Assembly: GCF_026723865.1 (NCBI RefSeq) | Contig: NZ_CP113529.1 | Location: 6,001,816 to 6,065,815 of the forward strand | DNA: 64,000 bases | Source of the DNA: Mycobacterium sp. Aquia_216 | GTDB lineage: Bacteria > Actinomycetota > Actinomycetes > Mycobacteriales > Mycobacteriaceae | Direction: 5' to 3' | In this document: piece by piece, positions 16,413-25,380 of the stretch | How the letters are laid out: every line of letters starts with the position of its first letter | Numbering within the stretch: the stretch's first letter is position 1 | Notes under the pieces: model-generated | Told to the model about the DNA's origin: nothing | Database searches by the model: none | The model's input: the letters and a program-made list of their open reading frames with translations, nothing else | Made by a program: the position numbers and the translations under genes

Positions 16413-17414
16413 TCAGCGAGTGGGGATCACATCCGGTGCATCGTCGACATCGCCGGTCTCCCCGGCTTTCACGGCTCGACGCCCGAAGTAGATGACATAC
16501 GTCAAGAACGCCGCCTCGGCGAGGATCCCGATACCGACGCGAACAAACGTCGGCAGCGCCGACGGCGTCACCAATGCCTCGATCAACCCGGACACCAGCA
16601 GCACCCCGACGAGCCCCACCGCCACCGACACGACGGCCCGGCCCTGTTCGGCGAGCGCCTGTCCGCGGGGCCGGTCTCCGGGCGAAATCACCGACCACCC
16701 CAGCCGCATCGCCGCCGCCCCGGAGAGGAATACCGCGGTCAACTCCAGCAGCCCGTGCGGAAGCAGCAAACCCAGCAGGATGTCGCCCTCGCCGGCGTGA
16801 AACATCAGGCCCGCGATCAACCCCAAGTTGGCGGCGTTTTGGAACAGCACGATCGGAATCGGCAGTCCGAGTAGCACCGAGAACGCAATGCACTGGGCCG
16901 AAACCCAGGAGTTGTTCACCCAGACCTGCAGAGCGAACGCCAATGCGGGGTGTGCGCTGTAGTAGTCGGCGATATCGTGGTTGACCAATTGGTCGATGTC
17001 GCTGGGTGTTCCGACCGCGGCCTGCACCTCGGGGTTGGACGCCACCCAGAATGCGATGACCACCGCGACGGCGAAGAAGGCCGCCGCGGTGCCCAACCAC
17101 CACCGCCAGGCGCGGTACGCGGTCACCGGAAAGGACACCGTCCAGAACCGGGTGAATGTGCTGCTGAGTGGCGCATGAGCACCGGTCACCGCGGAGCGCG
17201 CACGCGCGATCAGGCTTGACAACCGACCGATCATCAGCGAATCCGACCCGATCGTGCTGGCCGAACGCAGCATCGAGAGATGGGTGGACACGCGCTGGTA
17301 AAGCTCGACTAGTTCGTCGACTTCCGCGCCCGTCAGCGACCTGCGCTTCTTGATCAACCGGTCAAGCCGGTCCCAGGTTCCGCGATGGGTCAGCACGAAT
17401 GCGTCGACGTCCAC
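16413..17414 (-). CDS. Stage II sporulation protein M-like membrane protein (Rv3694c-like)
   Basis: This is 333 residues starting MDVDAFVLTHRGTWDRLDRL. An N-terminal soluble helical domain (residues 1-95) is followed by about five membrane segments with the family signature MFHAGEGDILLGLLLPHGLL and ELTAVFLSGAAAMRLGWSVI. SpoIIM/DUF95 proteins are found in non-sporulating actinobacteria, commonly beside MoxR/DUF58 and RDD genes, as here. The role is unknown. It is convergent with the DUF58 gene (8-base gap) and divergent from the RDD gene. Confidence 0.88.
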   Translation of the reverse strand: MDVDAFVLTHRGTWDRLDRLIKKRRSLTGAEVDELVELYQRVSTHLSMLRSASTIGSDSLMIGRLSSLIARARSAVTGAHAPLSSTFTRFWTVSFPVTAYRAWRWWLGTAAAFFAVAVVIAFWVASNPEVQAAVGTPSDIDQLVNHDIADYYSAHPALAFALQVWVNNSWVSAQCIAFSVLLGLPIPIVLFQNAANLGLIAGLMFHAGEGDILLGLLLPHGLLELTAVFLSGAAAMRLGWSVISPGDRPRGQALAEQGRAVVSVAVGLVGVLLVSGLIEALVTPSALPTFVRVGIGILAEAAFLTYVIYFGRRAVKAGETGDVDDAPDVIPTR

Positions 17415-17483
17415 CCTGCGCAGCCTAATCGCCGTTTCGGGGTCGCCGACTGCAGCCGCTCAACACCTGTACCGTTCGGTGTT

Positions 17484-18383
17484 ATGTCGGAGGTGGTGAC
17501 CGGGGACGCAGTGGTGCTGGACGTGCAGATCGCCCAGTTGCCGGTGCGAGCCCTGAGCACGCTGATCGACATCACCGTGATTTTCCTCTTATACGTGTTG
17601 GGGCTGATGCTGTGGGCGACCACGCTGACGCAATTCGACGACGCGCTGAGCGAGGCCGTGCTGATCATCTTCACGGTCCTGGTGATGGTCGGATATCCGA
17701 TGGCATTTGAGACCACCACCCGGGGACGTTCGGTGGGCAAGATCGTGATGGGCCTGCGGGTGGTGTCGGACGACGGCGGCCCAGAACGCTTCCGGCAGGC
17801 CCTTTTTCGTGCGTTGGCTTCGGTGGTGGAGATCTGGATGCTCGCGGGCAGCCCCGCAGTCATCTGCAGCATTTTTTCGTCCAAGGCCAAACGTGTCGGC
17901 GACATCTTCGCCGGCACGGTCGTTGTCAGTGAACGCGGGCCGCGACTCGGGCCGCCACCGGCGATGCCGCCGTCGCTGGCGTGGTGGGCGTCGTCGCTGC
18001 AATTGTCGAACCTGGATGCCGGGCAAGCCGAAGTCGCACGCCAATTCCTTTCCCGGGCACGTCAACTCGACCCCCAGCTGCGCGTGCAGATGGCATCCCG
18101 AATCGCCGGTGATGTGGTGTCCCGGATCGCGCCGCCGCCCCCGCCCGGAGTTCCGCCCGAGCTGCTATTGGCCGCCGTCCTGGCCGAACGGCACCGCCGC
18201 GAGCTGGCACGCCTGCGTCTTGCCATGCCCCCGACGGCACCACCGACCGGCCCCTGGACAGCCGCACCCCAGTTTCCCGGGCCGTCCGGCTGGCCCGCCG
18301 CACCGCCAGCGAGCATGCCACAACAGGCTTCGCCCGAACCGGCGCAGGGACAGCAAACAGGCGGCTTTTCCCCGCCGCGCTAA
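17484..18383 (+). CDS. RDD-family membrane protein (Rv3695-like)
   Basis: This is 299 residues from ATG 17484 (MSEVVTGDAVVLDVQIAQLP). The RDD domain spans residues 15-150, with the first-helix Arg-Asp pattern RALSTLIDI and the block ETTTRGRSVGKIVMGLRVVS. The rest is a cytosolic region with SLAWWASSLQLSNLDAGQAE and a proline-rich tail ending near GFSPPR. RDD proteins are transport- or envelope-linked membrane proteins of poorly known function. The pairing with a divergent SpoIIM-like gene is conserved in actinobacteria. Confidence 0.87.
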   Translation: MSEVVTGDAVVLDVQIAQLPVRALSTLIDITVIFLLYVLGLMLWATTLTQFDDALSEAVLIIFTVLVMVGYPMAFETTTRGRSVGKIVMGLRVVSDDGGPERFRQALFRALASVVEIWMLAGSPAVICSIFSSKAKRVGDIFAGTVVVSERGPRLGPPPAMPPSLAWWASSLQLSNLDAGQAEVARQFLSRARQLDPQLRVQMASRIAGDVVSRIAPPPPPGVPPELLLAAVLAERHRRELARLRLAMPPTAPPTGPWTAAPQFPGPSGWPAAPPASMPQQASPEPAQGQQTGGFSPPR

Positions 18384-18396
18384 ATTTGGGGTTCGG

Positions 18397-18789
18397 CTAG
18401 CTCGCGACGGTGGCAGCCATCAGCGCCACATCGGCGACCAGCAGCGCCCATCCGCACAGGGGCACCGCGATGCCGCCGCGGCGCTTGGCCGTGAAAAACG
18501 TGATGAGGATGACGACAAAAGCCACCATCGGCGCGCCGTAGAACGCGACACCGAAATCGATCCCGCCGTGGCCCAGGTTGGGGCAGGTGCGGTCGGTGCA
18601 TCCGTCGGTGCTCATCACCGCGCCGAGCGCGAAGAGCATGACGATCGCGGCGGCCGGCACCGTCGACAGGGCTAAACCCCAGTTCACCCACGGCCACACC
18701 GGCCGGTTCCGGTCACCGTCGTGCCGCGCAGGCTCCGCCGCACTGTCGGGGTGGCTGTCGAACGTCACATTGGGGTTCTTTGCATTCAT
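18397..18789 (-). CDS. Small three-helix membrane protein
   Basis: This is 130 residues from the ATG at 18787-18789. A hydrophilic start (MNAKNPNVTFDSHPDSAAEP) is followed by three hydrophobic helices: WGLALSTVPAAAIVMLFALG, then YGAPMVAFVVILITFFTA, then CGWALLVADVALMAATVA. A loop between helices 1 and 2 holds two cysteines (DGCTDRTCPN) that could form an extracytoplasmic disulfide. I do not recognise the family. It is divergent from the padR gene across 198 bases that contain the candidate operator, so PadR may control it. Confidence 0.65.
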   Translation of the reverse strand: MNAKNPNVTFDSHPDSAAEPARHDGDRNRPVWPWVNWGLALSTVPAAAIVMLFALGAVMSTDGCTDRTCPNLGHGGIDFGVAFYGAPMVAFVVILITFFTAKRRGGIAVPLCGWALLVADVALMAATVAS

Positions 18790-18901
18790 CACCGAGTTCG
18801 TACCCGTCGCCCGTCGGATACAAACGAGGTCCGCTCGGAGCATTCCGTATAGGCCAGGCCCAACGGGATGGCGATTTGCCGAGCTCCGACCCGATCAATC
18901 G

Positions 18902-18930
18902 TTGCATCGCGATCGTTTACGATATATCGT
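18902..18930 (+). promoter_or_regulatory. Candidate promoter with embedded PadR-type palindrome
   Basis: A TTGCAT -35 (18902-18907) and a TATCGT -10 (18925-18930) are spaced 17 bases apart. The perfect 12-base palindrome ACGATATATCGT (18919-18930) covers the -10 element, 58 bases before the padR start. An AT-rich dyad over a -10 is the usual layout for autorepression by PadR regulators. Seen directly; the binding protein is inferred. Confidence 0.6.
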
Positions 18931-18987
18931 GATATTCCGAGGCGCACCAGACGGAGCGCTACCCCGAGAACATTGAGGACTACAACA

Positions 18988-19722
18988 ATGAGCAACCCAT
19001 TCACTCCCCCCGACGGACGATTCACCGGTCACCCCGGCCTCGGATTCGGCTTCGGCCCCGGCTTCGGACCTGGGCAAGGCCCCGGGCAACGGCGCGCCCT
19101 GCATGGCGCCCGGCGACACGCCCGACGGGAATTCTTCGAAAACCTCCGCGACCAAGCCGGCGATCAGGGCTTTGGCCCTGGATTCGGCCCGGGTTTTGGC
19201 CCCGGCTTCGGGCCGGGCTTCGGCCCCGGGTTCGGCTTCGGCCCGGGCGGGCGACGCGGCGGATGGCGTCGCGGCGGCCCCGGTCGCGGCAAGCGCGGTG
19301 ACGTGCGGGCAGCCATCCTGACGCTGCTGGCCGAACGGCCGATGCATGGCTACGAGATGATCCAGCAGATCGCCGAGCGCAGCAATGGAATCTGGAAGCC
19401 CAGCCCTGGGTCGGTGTACCCGACGCTGCAACTGCTGGCCGACGAAGACCTGATCACCGCAACCGAAACCGACGGCAGCAAGAAGCTTTTCGAGCTGACC
19501 GAAGCGGGACGCGCGGCGGCGGAGAAAATCGAGACCGCACCGTGGGACGAGATCGCCGAAGGCGCCGACCCGGGTCAGATGAACCTCCGGTCGGCCATCG
19601 GCCAGCTGTTCGGCGCGGTCGCGCAATCCGCGCACACCGCCACCGCCGACCAGCAGCAGCGCATCAGCGAGATTCTCAACAATGCGCGGCGTGAGGTCTA
19701 CGGCATCCTCGGCGAGGACTGA
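18988..19722 (+). CDS. PadR-family transcriptional repressor with Gly/Phe/Pro-rich N-terminal tail
   Basis: This is 244 residues. Residues 1-100 are low complexity, with runs of GFGPGFGPGFGPGFG and GGRRGGWRRGGPGRGKRG. The PadR winged helix follows from about residue 105: RAAILTLLAERPMHGYEMIQ, IWKPSPGSVYPTLQLLADED and KKLFELTEAGRAAAEKI. A C-terminal helical segment should dimerise. The ribosome site GAGGA (18975-18979) supports the ATG at 18988. PadR proteins repress stress, efflux or detoxification genes in response to small ligands. The basic-aromatic tail is unusual and may add non-specific DNA or RNA binding. Confidence 0.9.
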   Translation: MSNPFTPPDGRFTGHPGLGFGFGPGFGPGQGPGQRRALHGARRHARREFFENLRDQAGDQGFGPGFGPGFGPGFGPGFGPGFGFGPGGRRGGWRRGGPGRGKRGDVRAAILTLLAERPMHGYEMIQQIAERSNGIWKPSPGSVYPTLQLLADEDLITATETDGSKKLFELTEAGRAAAEKIETAPWDEIAEGADPGQMNLRSAIGQLFGAVAQSAHTATADQQQRISEILNNARREVYGILGED

Positions 19723-19738
19723 CCGATCGGCCCAGAAG

Positions 19739-19765
19739 TGCCCGCCGGCTCAGCGCCGGCGGGCA
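19739..19765. terminator. Bidirectional intrinsic terminator between padR and glpK
   Basis: A perfect 11-base stem (TGCCCGCCGGC, 19739-19749, with GCCGGCGGGCA, 19755-19765) and a 5-base loop lie between two convergent stops. A short T run follows on the plus strand. Confidence 0.8.
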
Positions 19766-19770
19766 TTTCG

Positions 19771-21288
19771 CTAGGACACGTCGACCCAATCCAGCGTGCG
19801 CTGCACCGCCTTGTGCCAACCCGCATACCCCTCGGCGCGCAAGGCGGCGTCCCACGTCGGCGTCCATCGCTTGTCTTCCTGCCAATTGGCCCGCAGGTCG
19901 CAAGGATCAGCCCAGAACCCGACCGCCAAACCGGCCGCGTAGGCCGCGCCCAGCGCGGTGGTCTCGGCGACCACCGGCCGCACCACGTCCACGCCCAGCA
20001 CGTCGGCCTGGATCTGCATGCACAGCTCGTTTTGGGTGATACCGCCGTCGACTTTCAGCACCTCAAGGCGCACACCGGAATCCGCTGCCATCGCATCCAC
20101 CACATCGCGGCTCTGGTAGCAGATCGCCTCGAGCGTCGCGCGGGCCACGTGTGCGTTGGTGTTGTATCGCGACAGCCCGACGATCGCGCCCCGCGCATCG
20201 GATCGCCAGTACGGGGCGAACAATCCGGAAAACGCCGGGACGAAATACACCCCACCGTTGTCGGGAACCTCGCGGGCCAGCGACTCGCTTTGCGCGGCAC
20301 CGCTGATGATGCCCAGCTGATCACGCAGCCACTGCACGGCCGAGCCGGTGACCGCGATCGAACCCTCCAGCGCGTAGACGGGTTTGGCGTCGCCGAACTG
20401 GTAACAGACCGTGGTCAGCAGACCATTGTCGGAGCGCACGATCGTCTCGCCGGTATTGAGCAGCAGGAAATTGCCGGTGCCGTAGGTGTTTTTCGCCTCC
20501 CCCGCCGACAGACACACCTGTCCGACCATCGCGGCGTGCTGGTCGCCCAGGACCCCGGTGATCGGCACCTCGGCGCCCAACGGCCCGTCGGTCAAGGTGA
20601 CGCCGTAGGGCTGCGTCGGCGACGACGACGCGATCGTCGGCAGCATCGCGCGCGGAATCGAGAAGAAGGACAGCAGCTCGTCGTCCCAATCCAGTGTTTC
20701 GAGGTCCATCAGCATGGTCCGGCTGGCGTTGGTCACGTCGGTGACGTGCACCCCGCCCCGCGCACCGCCGGTCAGATTCCACAGCAGCCAGGTATCGGCG
20801 GTGCCGAACAGGGCGTCGCCGTTCTCGGCCGCCGCGCGCACCCCGTCGACGTTCTCCAGGATCCATTGCAGCTTCCCGCCGGAAAAATAGGTGGCCGGGG
20901 GCAGGCCCGCCTTCCGGCGGATCACGTCGCCATGCCCGTCGCGGTCCAGCGCCGACGCGATCCGGTCGGTGCGGGTGTCCTGCCAGACGATCGCGTTGTA
21001 ATACGGCCGCCCGGTCTGGCGATTCCACACCATCGTGGTCTCGCGCTGATTCGTAATTCCTAGCGCGGCAATATCTTTCGTCGAGAACTTCGAGGTGTTG
21101 AGCACCGACATCAACACCGACGAGGTGCGTTCCCAGATCTCGATCGGATTGTGCTCGACCCAGCCGGCGCGGGGCAGGATCTGTTCGTGCTCGAGCTGGT
21201 GACGAGCGACCTCGGCGCCGTCGTGATCGAAAATCATGCAACGGGTACTGGTGGTGCCCTGATCGATAGCTGCGACGAACTCGGCCAC
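19771..21288 (-). CDS. glpK: Glycerol kinase
   Basis: This is 505 residues, a full-length FGGY-family kinase. The N-terminal phosphate-binding loop is [19 protein letters not shown]. Further matches are [54 protein letters not shown] and the C-terminal [20 protein letters not shown]. It converts glycerol and ATP to glycerol-3-phosphate, feeding lipid synthesis and glycerol catabolism. It is monocistronic here, convergent with padR through the shared terminator. The position matches M. tuberculosis Rv3696c. Confidence 0.96.
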   Translation of the reverse strand: MAEFVAAIDQGTTSTRCMIFDHDGAEVARHQLEHEQILPRAGWVEHNPIEIWERTSSVLMSVLNTSKFSTKDIAALGITNQRETTMVWNRQTGRPYYNAIVWQDTRTDRIASALDRDGHGDVIRRKAGLPPATYFSGGKLQWILENVDGVRAAAENGDALFGTADTWLLWNLTGGARGGVHVTDVTNASRTMLMDLETLDWDDELLSFFSIPRAMLPTIASSSPTQPYGVTLTDGPLGAEVPITGVLGDQHAAMVGQVCLSAGEAKNTYGTGNFLLLNTGETIVRSDNGLLTTVCYQFGDAKPVYALEGSIAVTGSAVQWLRDQLGIISGAAQSESLAREVPDNGGVYFVPAFSGLFAPYWRSDARGAIVGLSRYNTNAHVARATLEAICYQSRDVVDAMAADSGVRLEVLKVDGGITQNELCMQIQADVLGVDVVRPVVAETTALGAAYAAGLAVGFWADPCDLRANWQEDKRWTPTWDAALRAEGYAGWHKAVQRTLDWVDVS

Positions 21289-21461
21289 CTGTCTCCTTCG
21301 TCGTGAACTGCGACACGTTCATGCCATCGTCCATGATGGGGTACCGGCCCACCAGATCTGCAGCTGACCGACCCGATTCGCCACGGCCGGGCACGGATGC
21401 GACGGCGCGATCAATCGCGCCGCTCTTGCGTTACCGGCGGTAACCCTGTTGCATCGGCGAT

Positions 21462-22937
21462 GTGGGCGAAGAGGTCAAGCGCACCACGTACGACCGCGCA
21501 CATCGGCGGGAGTACCGGCGCAAGGTGCAGCTGTGTCTGGACGTCTTCGAGACGATGCTCGCCCAGTCACGCTTCGATTCCGACCGGCCGCTGACCGGCA
21601 TGGAGATCGAATGCAACCTCGTCGATGCCGACTATCAGCCAGCCATGTCGAACCGGCATGTGCTGGATGCCATCGCAGATCCGGCCTACCAGAAGGAATT
21701 AGGCGCCTACAACATCGAATTCAATGTGCCTCCCCGGCCGCTACCCGGACATACCGGGCTGGACCTGGAGGCCGAAGTACGGGCCAGCCTCAACGACGCC
21801 CAGACCAAGGCCGGCTCCGGCGGCACCCGCATCGTGATGATCGGCATCCTGCCCACGTTGATGCCCGAGCATCTGTCACGCGAGGGCTGGATGAGCGAGT
21901 CGACGCGCTACACCGCGCTCAACGACTCGATCTTCAACGCGCGCGGCGAGGACATCCCGATCCATATCTCCGGTCCGGAGCCGCTGAGGTGGGAGGCGGC
22001 GACGATCGCGCCCGAATCCGCTTGCACCAGCATGCAATTGCACTTGCAGATGGCGCCGGCCGACTTCGCTGCCAACTGGAATGCGGCGCAGGTGATGGCC
22101 GGCCCGCAGCTAGCGCTGGCCGCCAACTCGCCCTACTTCTTCGGCCATCAGCTGTGGTCGGAAACCCGCATCGAGGTGTTCTCGCAATCCACCGACACGC
22201 GACCCGAGGAGCTCAAAACCCAAGGGGTGCGGCCCCGAGTGTGGTTCGGCGAACGCTGGATCAGCTCCATCCTCGACCTGTTCGAAGAGAACATCCGGTA
22301 CTTTCCCTCCCTGCTGCCGGAGTTGTCCGACGAGGATCCGGCCGCCGAGCTGGCCGCCGGGCGCATTCCGCACCTTTCCGAACTACGTCTGCACAACGGC
22401 ACCGTGTACCGCTGGAACCGGCCGGTCTACGACGTTGTCGACGGGCGCCCGCACCTGCGGCTGGAGAATCGGGTATTGCCGGCCGGGCCCACCGTCATCG
22501 ACATGCTGGCTAACTCCGCCTTCTACTACGGCACGCTGCGCGCCTTGTCCGAGGAAGAGAACCCGTTGTGGACGAGGATGGGTTTCGATGTGGCGCATCA
22601 CAATTTCCTGAAAGCGGCCCGCCACGGGATGGACACCCGGCTGGACTGGCCCGACTTGGGTGAGGTGACGGCAACCGAGTTGGTGCTCGACACATTGCTG
22701 CCGATAGCCCACGAGGGACTGCGCCGATGGGGCGTCGACGCCGACGTGCGCGATCGTTTCCTCGGCGTGATCGAGGGCCGCGCCAAGGCCGGCCGCAACG
22801 GCGCGAGTTGGCAGGTGGCAACGGTGGACGCCTTGCAAGAGTCCGGCATGACGCGGCGCGCGGCGCTCGCCGAAATGCTGCGCCGGTATTGCGACCACAT
22901 GAACGCCAACGAGCCGGTCCACACCTGGCCATGCTAG
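21462..22937 (+). CDS. GCS2-family carboxylate-amine ligase (Rv3698-like)
   Basis: This is 491 residues from the GTG at 21462. The N-terminal half shows the glutamate-cysteine-ligase-type fold with metal/ATP residues in RPLTGMEIECNLVDADYQPA and the block YNIEFNVPPRPLPG. Later conserved pieces are ACTSMQLHLQMAPADFAANW and LRLHNGTVYRWNRPVYDVVD. It is related to GshA/EgtA and YbdK enzymes, which join an amino group to a glutamate side chain, but the true substrate is unknown. It lies near, but on the opposite strand from, the ergothioneine operon, as Rv3698 does in M. tuberculosis. The following gene starts 20 bases after its stop. Confidence 0.82.
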   Translation: MGEEVKRTTYDRAHRREYRRKVQLCLDVFETMLAQSRFDSDRPLTGMEIECNLVDADYQPAMSNRHVLDAIADPAYQKELGAYNIEFNVPPRPLPGHTGLDLEAEVRASLNDAQTKAGSGGTRIVMIGILPTLMPEHLSREGWMSESTRYTALNDSIFNARGEDIPIHISGPEPLRWEAATIAPESACTSMQLHLQMAPADFAANWNAAQVMAGPQLALAANSPYFFGHQLWSETRIEVFSQSTDTRPEELKTQGVRPRVWFGERWISSILDLFEENIRYFPSLLPELSDEDPAAELAAGRIPHLSELRLHNGTVYRWNRPVYDVVDGRPHLRLENRVLPAGPTVIDMLANSAFYYGTLRALSEEENPLWTRMGFDVAHHNFLKAARHGMDTRLDWPDLGEVTATELVLDTLLPIAHEGLRRWGVDADVRDRFLGVIEGRAKAGRNGASWQVATVDALQESGMTRRAALAEMLRRYCDHMNANEPVHTWPC

Positions 22938-22957
22938 CCGCGGGTACGTTGGAAACC

Positions 22958-23635
22958 ATGACACCCAACGAGTTAATAGACTGGGACAGCGCCTATCGCG
23001 GCGAGGGTGAGTTCGAAGGACCGCCGCCGTGGAATATCGGTGAGCCACAGCCTGAATTGGCCGCACTGATCGCAGCCGGGAAATTCCGCAGCGATGTGCT
23101 CGACGCCGGCTGCGGGGTCGCCGAACTGTCGCTGACGCTGGCCGCGCAGGGCTATACGGTGCTGGGCGTCGATCTCACACCCACCGCCGTCGCGGCCGCG
23201 ACCAAGGCGGCCGGGGAACGCGGCCTGGGCAATGCCAGCTTCGAGCAGGCCGACATCACCTCGTTCGCCGGCCACGACGGCCGGTTCGCCACCGTGGCTG
23301 ACAGCACGCTGTTTCATTCGCTGCCGGTCGAGGCCCGCGACGACTACCTGCGCTCGGTGCACCGCGCGGCCGCCCCGGGCGCCAACTACTACGTGCTGGT
23401 GTTCGCCAAGGGCGCCTTCCCCGCCGAGCTGGAACCGAAGCCCAACGAAGTCGACGAGGACGAGTTACGCGCGGCGGTGAGCAAGTACTGGGAGATCGAT
23501 GAGATTCGGCCCGCCTTCATCCACGCGAATTTCCCGGAGATCCCCGACGCGCCGTTCCCATTCCCGCCGCACGACCGGGACGAAAAAGGCCGATTGAAGC
23601 TTCCCGCTTACCTACTGACGGCACACAAAGCCTGA
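22958..23635 (+). CDS. Class I SAM-dependent methyltransferase (Rv3699-like)
   Basis: This is 225 residues from ATG 22958 (MTPNELIDWDSAYRGEG). Motif I is VLDAGCGVAELSLTLAAQGY with the acidic GVDLTPTAVAAATKAAGERG, and motif II is FATVADSTLFHSLPVEARDD. It resembles thiopurine or small-molecule methyltransferases and has no cofactor-independent features. An in-frame ATG at 22931 would overlap the upstream stop and adds nine residues; the later one is preferred. It is probably co-transcribed with the GCS2-type ligase. Confidence 0.82.
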   Translation: MTPNELIDWDSAYRGEGEFEGPPPWNIGEPQPELAALIAAGKFRSDVLDAGCGVAELSLTLAAQGYTVLGVDLTPTAVAAATKAAGERGLGNASFEQADITSFAGHDGRFATVADSTLFHSLPVEARDDYLRSVHRAAAPGANYYVLVFAKGAFPAELEPKPNEVDEDELRAAVSKYWEIDEIRPAFIHANFPEIPDAPFPFPPHDRDEKGRLKLPAYLLTAHKA

Positions 23636-23641
23636 GCGAAG

Positions 23642-24214
23642 TCACGGCCCCATAATGGCCAGGCCCCAGTTCAGATGGCCTTGCCATACGCTCGCAATGC
23701 GCCCGCCCTGCACGGCGGGCTTAGGGTCGCCGATCGGACCGTCGGCGGCACGGATCGCCGCGACCGTGGCGTCCAAATCGGGGGACCACAACGCCAGCCC
23801 GATCAGCGCCGGGTGGGCGCCGGCGGCAACCACTTCGATGAAGCCTTCCCCTGCGCGGTAGAACGCCATCTCGGGTCCTTCCGGACCCCGCGGATGAAAG
23901 CGCCGGCGCGGCGGGGTGCCCAGCACCGCATTGAGAGCGGTGACGGCCGCGTCCAATTCGCTCACCGCGTAGACCACGTGGTCGACATGGGTGACACCGC
24001 AGGGATGCACCGCGCCGGTGACCGGCGGGTGAACCGCCGTCGGAACCCCGAGAACTTCGGGCCGCGCATAGATTTCGTCGAATCCCCAGCCGCGCTCGTC
24101 GGTCAGCGCACAGCGTACCCGCCCGATGCGGATCGCGCGGTCGTCGACGGCGAATCCCATTGTGGTCCAGGCATGTTCGTCACCGGGCACGCCGAGCCAG
24201 GTCAAGGTGGCCAT
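23642..24214 (-). CDS. VOC (glyoxalase/bleomycin-resistance) family protein
   Basis: This is 190 residues from ATG 24212-24214. A degenerate N-terminal half (MATLTWLGVPGDEHAWTTMG) leads to a VOC module with CGVTHVDHVVYAVSELDAAV, EMAFYRAGEGFIEVVAAGAH and [20 protein letters not shown]. His of THVDH and Glu of GFIEVV are the usual metal ligands. It lies 11 bases after egtE on the same strand, so it is very likely read with the ergothioneine operon. In remembered M. tuberculosis order no such gene occurs there. The substrate is unknown. Confidence 0.82.
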   Translation of the reverse strand: MATLTWLGVPGDEHAWTTMGFAVDDRAIRIGRVRCALTDERGWGFDEIYARPEVLGVPTAVHPPVTGAVHPCGVTHVDHVVYAVSELDAAVTALNAVLGTPPRRRFHPRGPEGPEMAFYRAGEGFIEVVAAGAHPALIGLALWSPDLDATVAAIRAADGPIGDPKPAVQGGRIASVWQGHLNWGLAIMGP

Positions 24215-24225
24215 GCCGATCGCGA

Positions 24226-25380
24226 TTACGTCGCGGTGGCGACGGTCGCGGCAATCAGGGCTTCGGCGAAGCTTTCCAGATCGTCGGTGGTGGTATCGGC
24301 GTGCGGGGAGATCCGCAACCGCGGCGCGGTCATCTCGAGCGGCGCCCGCTGCACTCCGGCGTAGGTGGTCAGGATCCGCCGTTCGGCGAGCAGCCATTCC
24401 CGCACCGCTTGCGGGTCGGCACCGTCGACGGGCGCCAGAGTGGTGATCGCGCTTGGTTCTTCGACCTCTTCGATCACCACCCATCCCGGCACATCGGCCA
24501 GCGTCGTTCGACTGATGCTGCCGAGCTCGGCCAGCCGCGCGCGCACCGCCTCGGGCCCGAACGCCAGATACTCGCCGAGCGCTACCGAAAACCCCACCCG
24601 TGCCGCGATATTGGCTTCGCCGAATTCGAGCTGCTCAGCAACCGACAACGACCGCGATTTTTGGGCCCACTCCGGTGCCGCCAGCCGCGGCTTGAGTCGC
24701 TCCGTCAGGTCGGGCCGGACGCCAAGGAAGCCCACCCCGCGCGGACCGGCGATCCACTTGCGCGACGACGAATAGGTGACATCGGCGCCGACCGCACAGT
24801 CCACCTGGCCCAACGCTTGGGCGGCGTCCACAACCAGGGGCAGACCCAACTCGCGGCACAGTTGCGCGATCATCGAAATCGGCTGCACGACACCGCAATG
24901 GCTGGCCACCGGCGTCAGATGGACGAAATCGGGCAGGTCGGCCTGCAGTACGAATGCCGCGTCGTCGAGAGCCAGCCGGCCATCCTCGAGGGTCGGCAGG
25001 AGCTGGTGGTCGAATCCGTGTGCGTCCAGCACGGCGAGGTTGGGGCCGTATTCGCCCGGCAGGCAGGCCACCGTGCGACGGTCCGCGGGCCAGCTACCCA
25101 GCAGCAGATCCAGGGCGTTCAGCGAACCCGTGGTGTAGACGATGTCGGCATCGCTCATCCCGGTCAGCGCGGCGAACGCGGCACGCCCGGCGTCGAGTGC
25201 GGGTGCCGCGGCCAGCGCCGCCACATATCCGCCGACCTCCGCCTCGTGGCGGGCGTGCAGCGCGGCGGCGTCGATGGCCGCGTAACTCTGGCGCGAACAA
25301 GCCGCACTGTCCAGGTGTAGACCGGCCACGGGTGGGCGAGCCGCCCGCCATCGGTCGGCCAGCGACCCGCCGTCGCTCAC
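24226..25380 (-). CDS. egtE: Hercynylcysteine sulfoxide lyase EgtE
   Basis: This is 384 residues from the GTG at 25378-25380, which overlaps the egtD stop (GTGA). It is a class V aminotransferase fold: the PLP lysine is in [19 protein letters not shown], and [19 protein letters not shown] supplies the cofactor aspartate. It cleaves hercynylcysteine sulfoxide to ergothioneine, the last step of the pathway. A longer upstream reading exists but would run through egtD. It is the fifth gene in the egtA-E operon. Confidence 0.95.
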   Translation of the reverse strand: MSDGGSLADRWRAARPPVAGLHLDSAACSRQSYAAIDAAALHARHEAEVGGYVAALAAAPALDAGRAAFAALTGMSDADIVYTTGSLNALDLLLGSWPADRRTVACLPGEYGPNLAVLDAHGFDHQLLPTLEDGRLALDDAAFVLQADLPDFVHLTPVASHCGVVQPISMIAQLCRELGLPLVVDAAQALGQVDCAVGADVTYSSSRKWIAGPRGVGFLGVRPDLTERLKPRLAAPEWAQKSRSLSVAEQLEFGEANIAARVGFSVALGEYLAFGPEAVRARLAELGSISRTTLADVPGWVVIEEVEEPSAITTLAPVDGADPQAVREWLLAERRILTTYAGVQRAPLEMTAPRLRISPHADTTTDDLESFAEALIAATVATAT

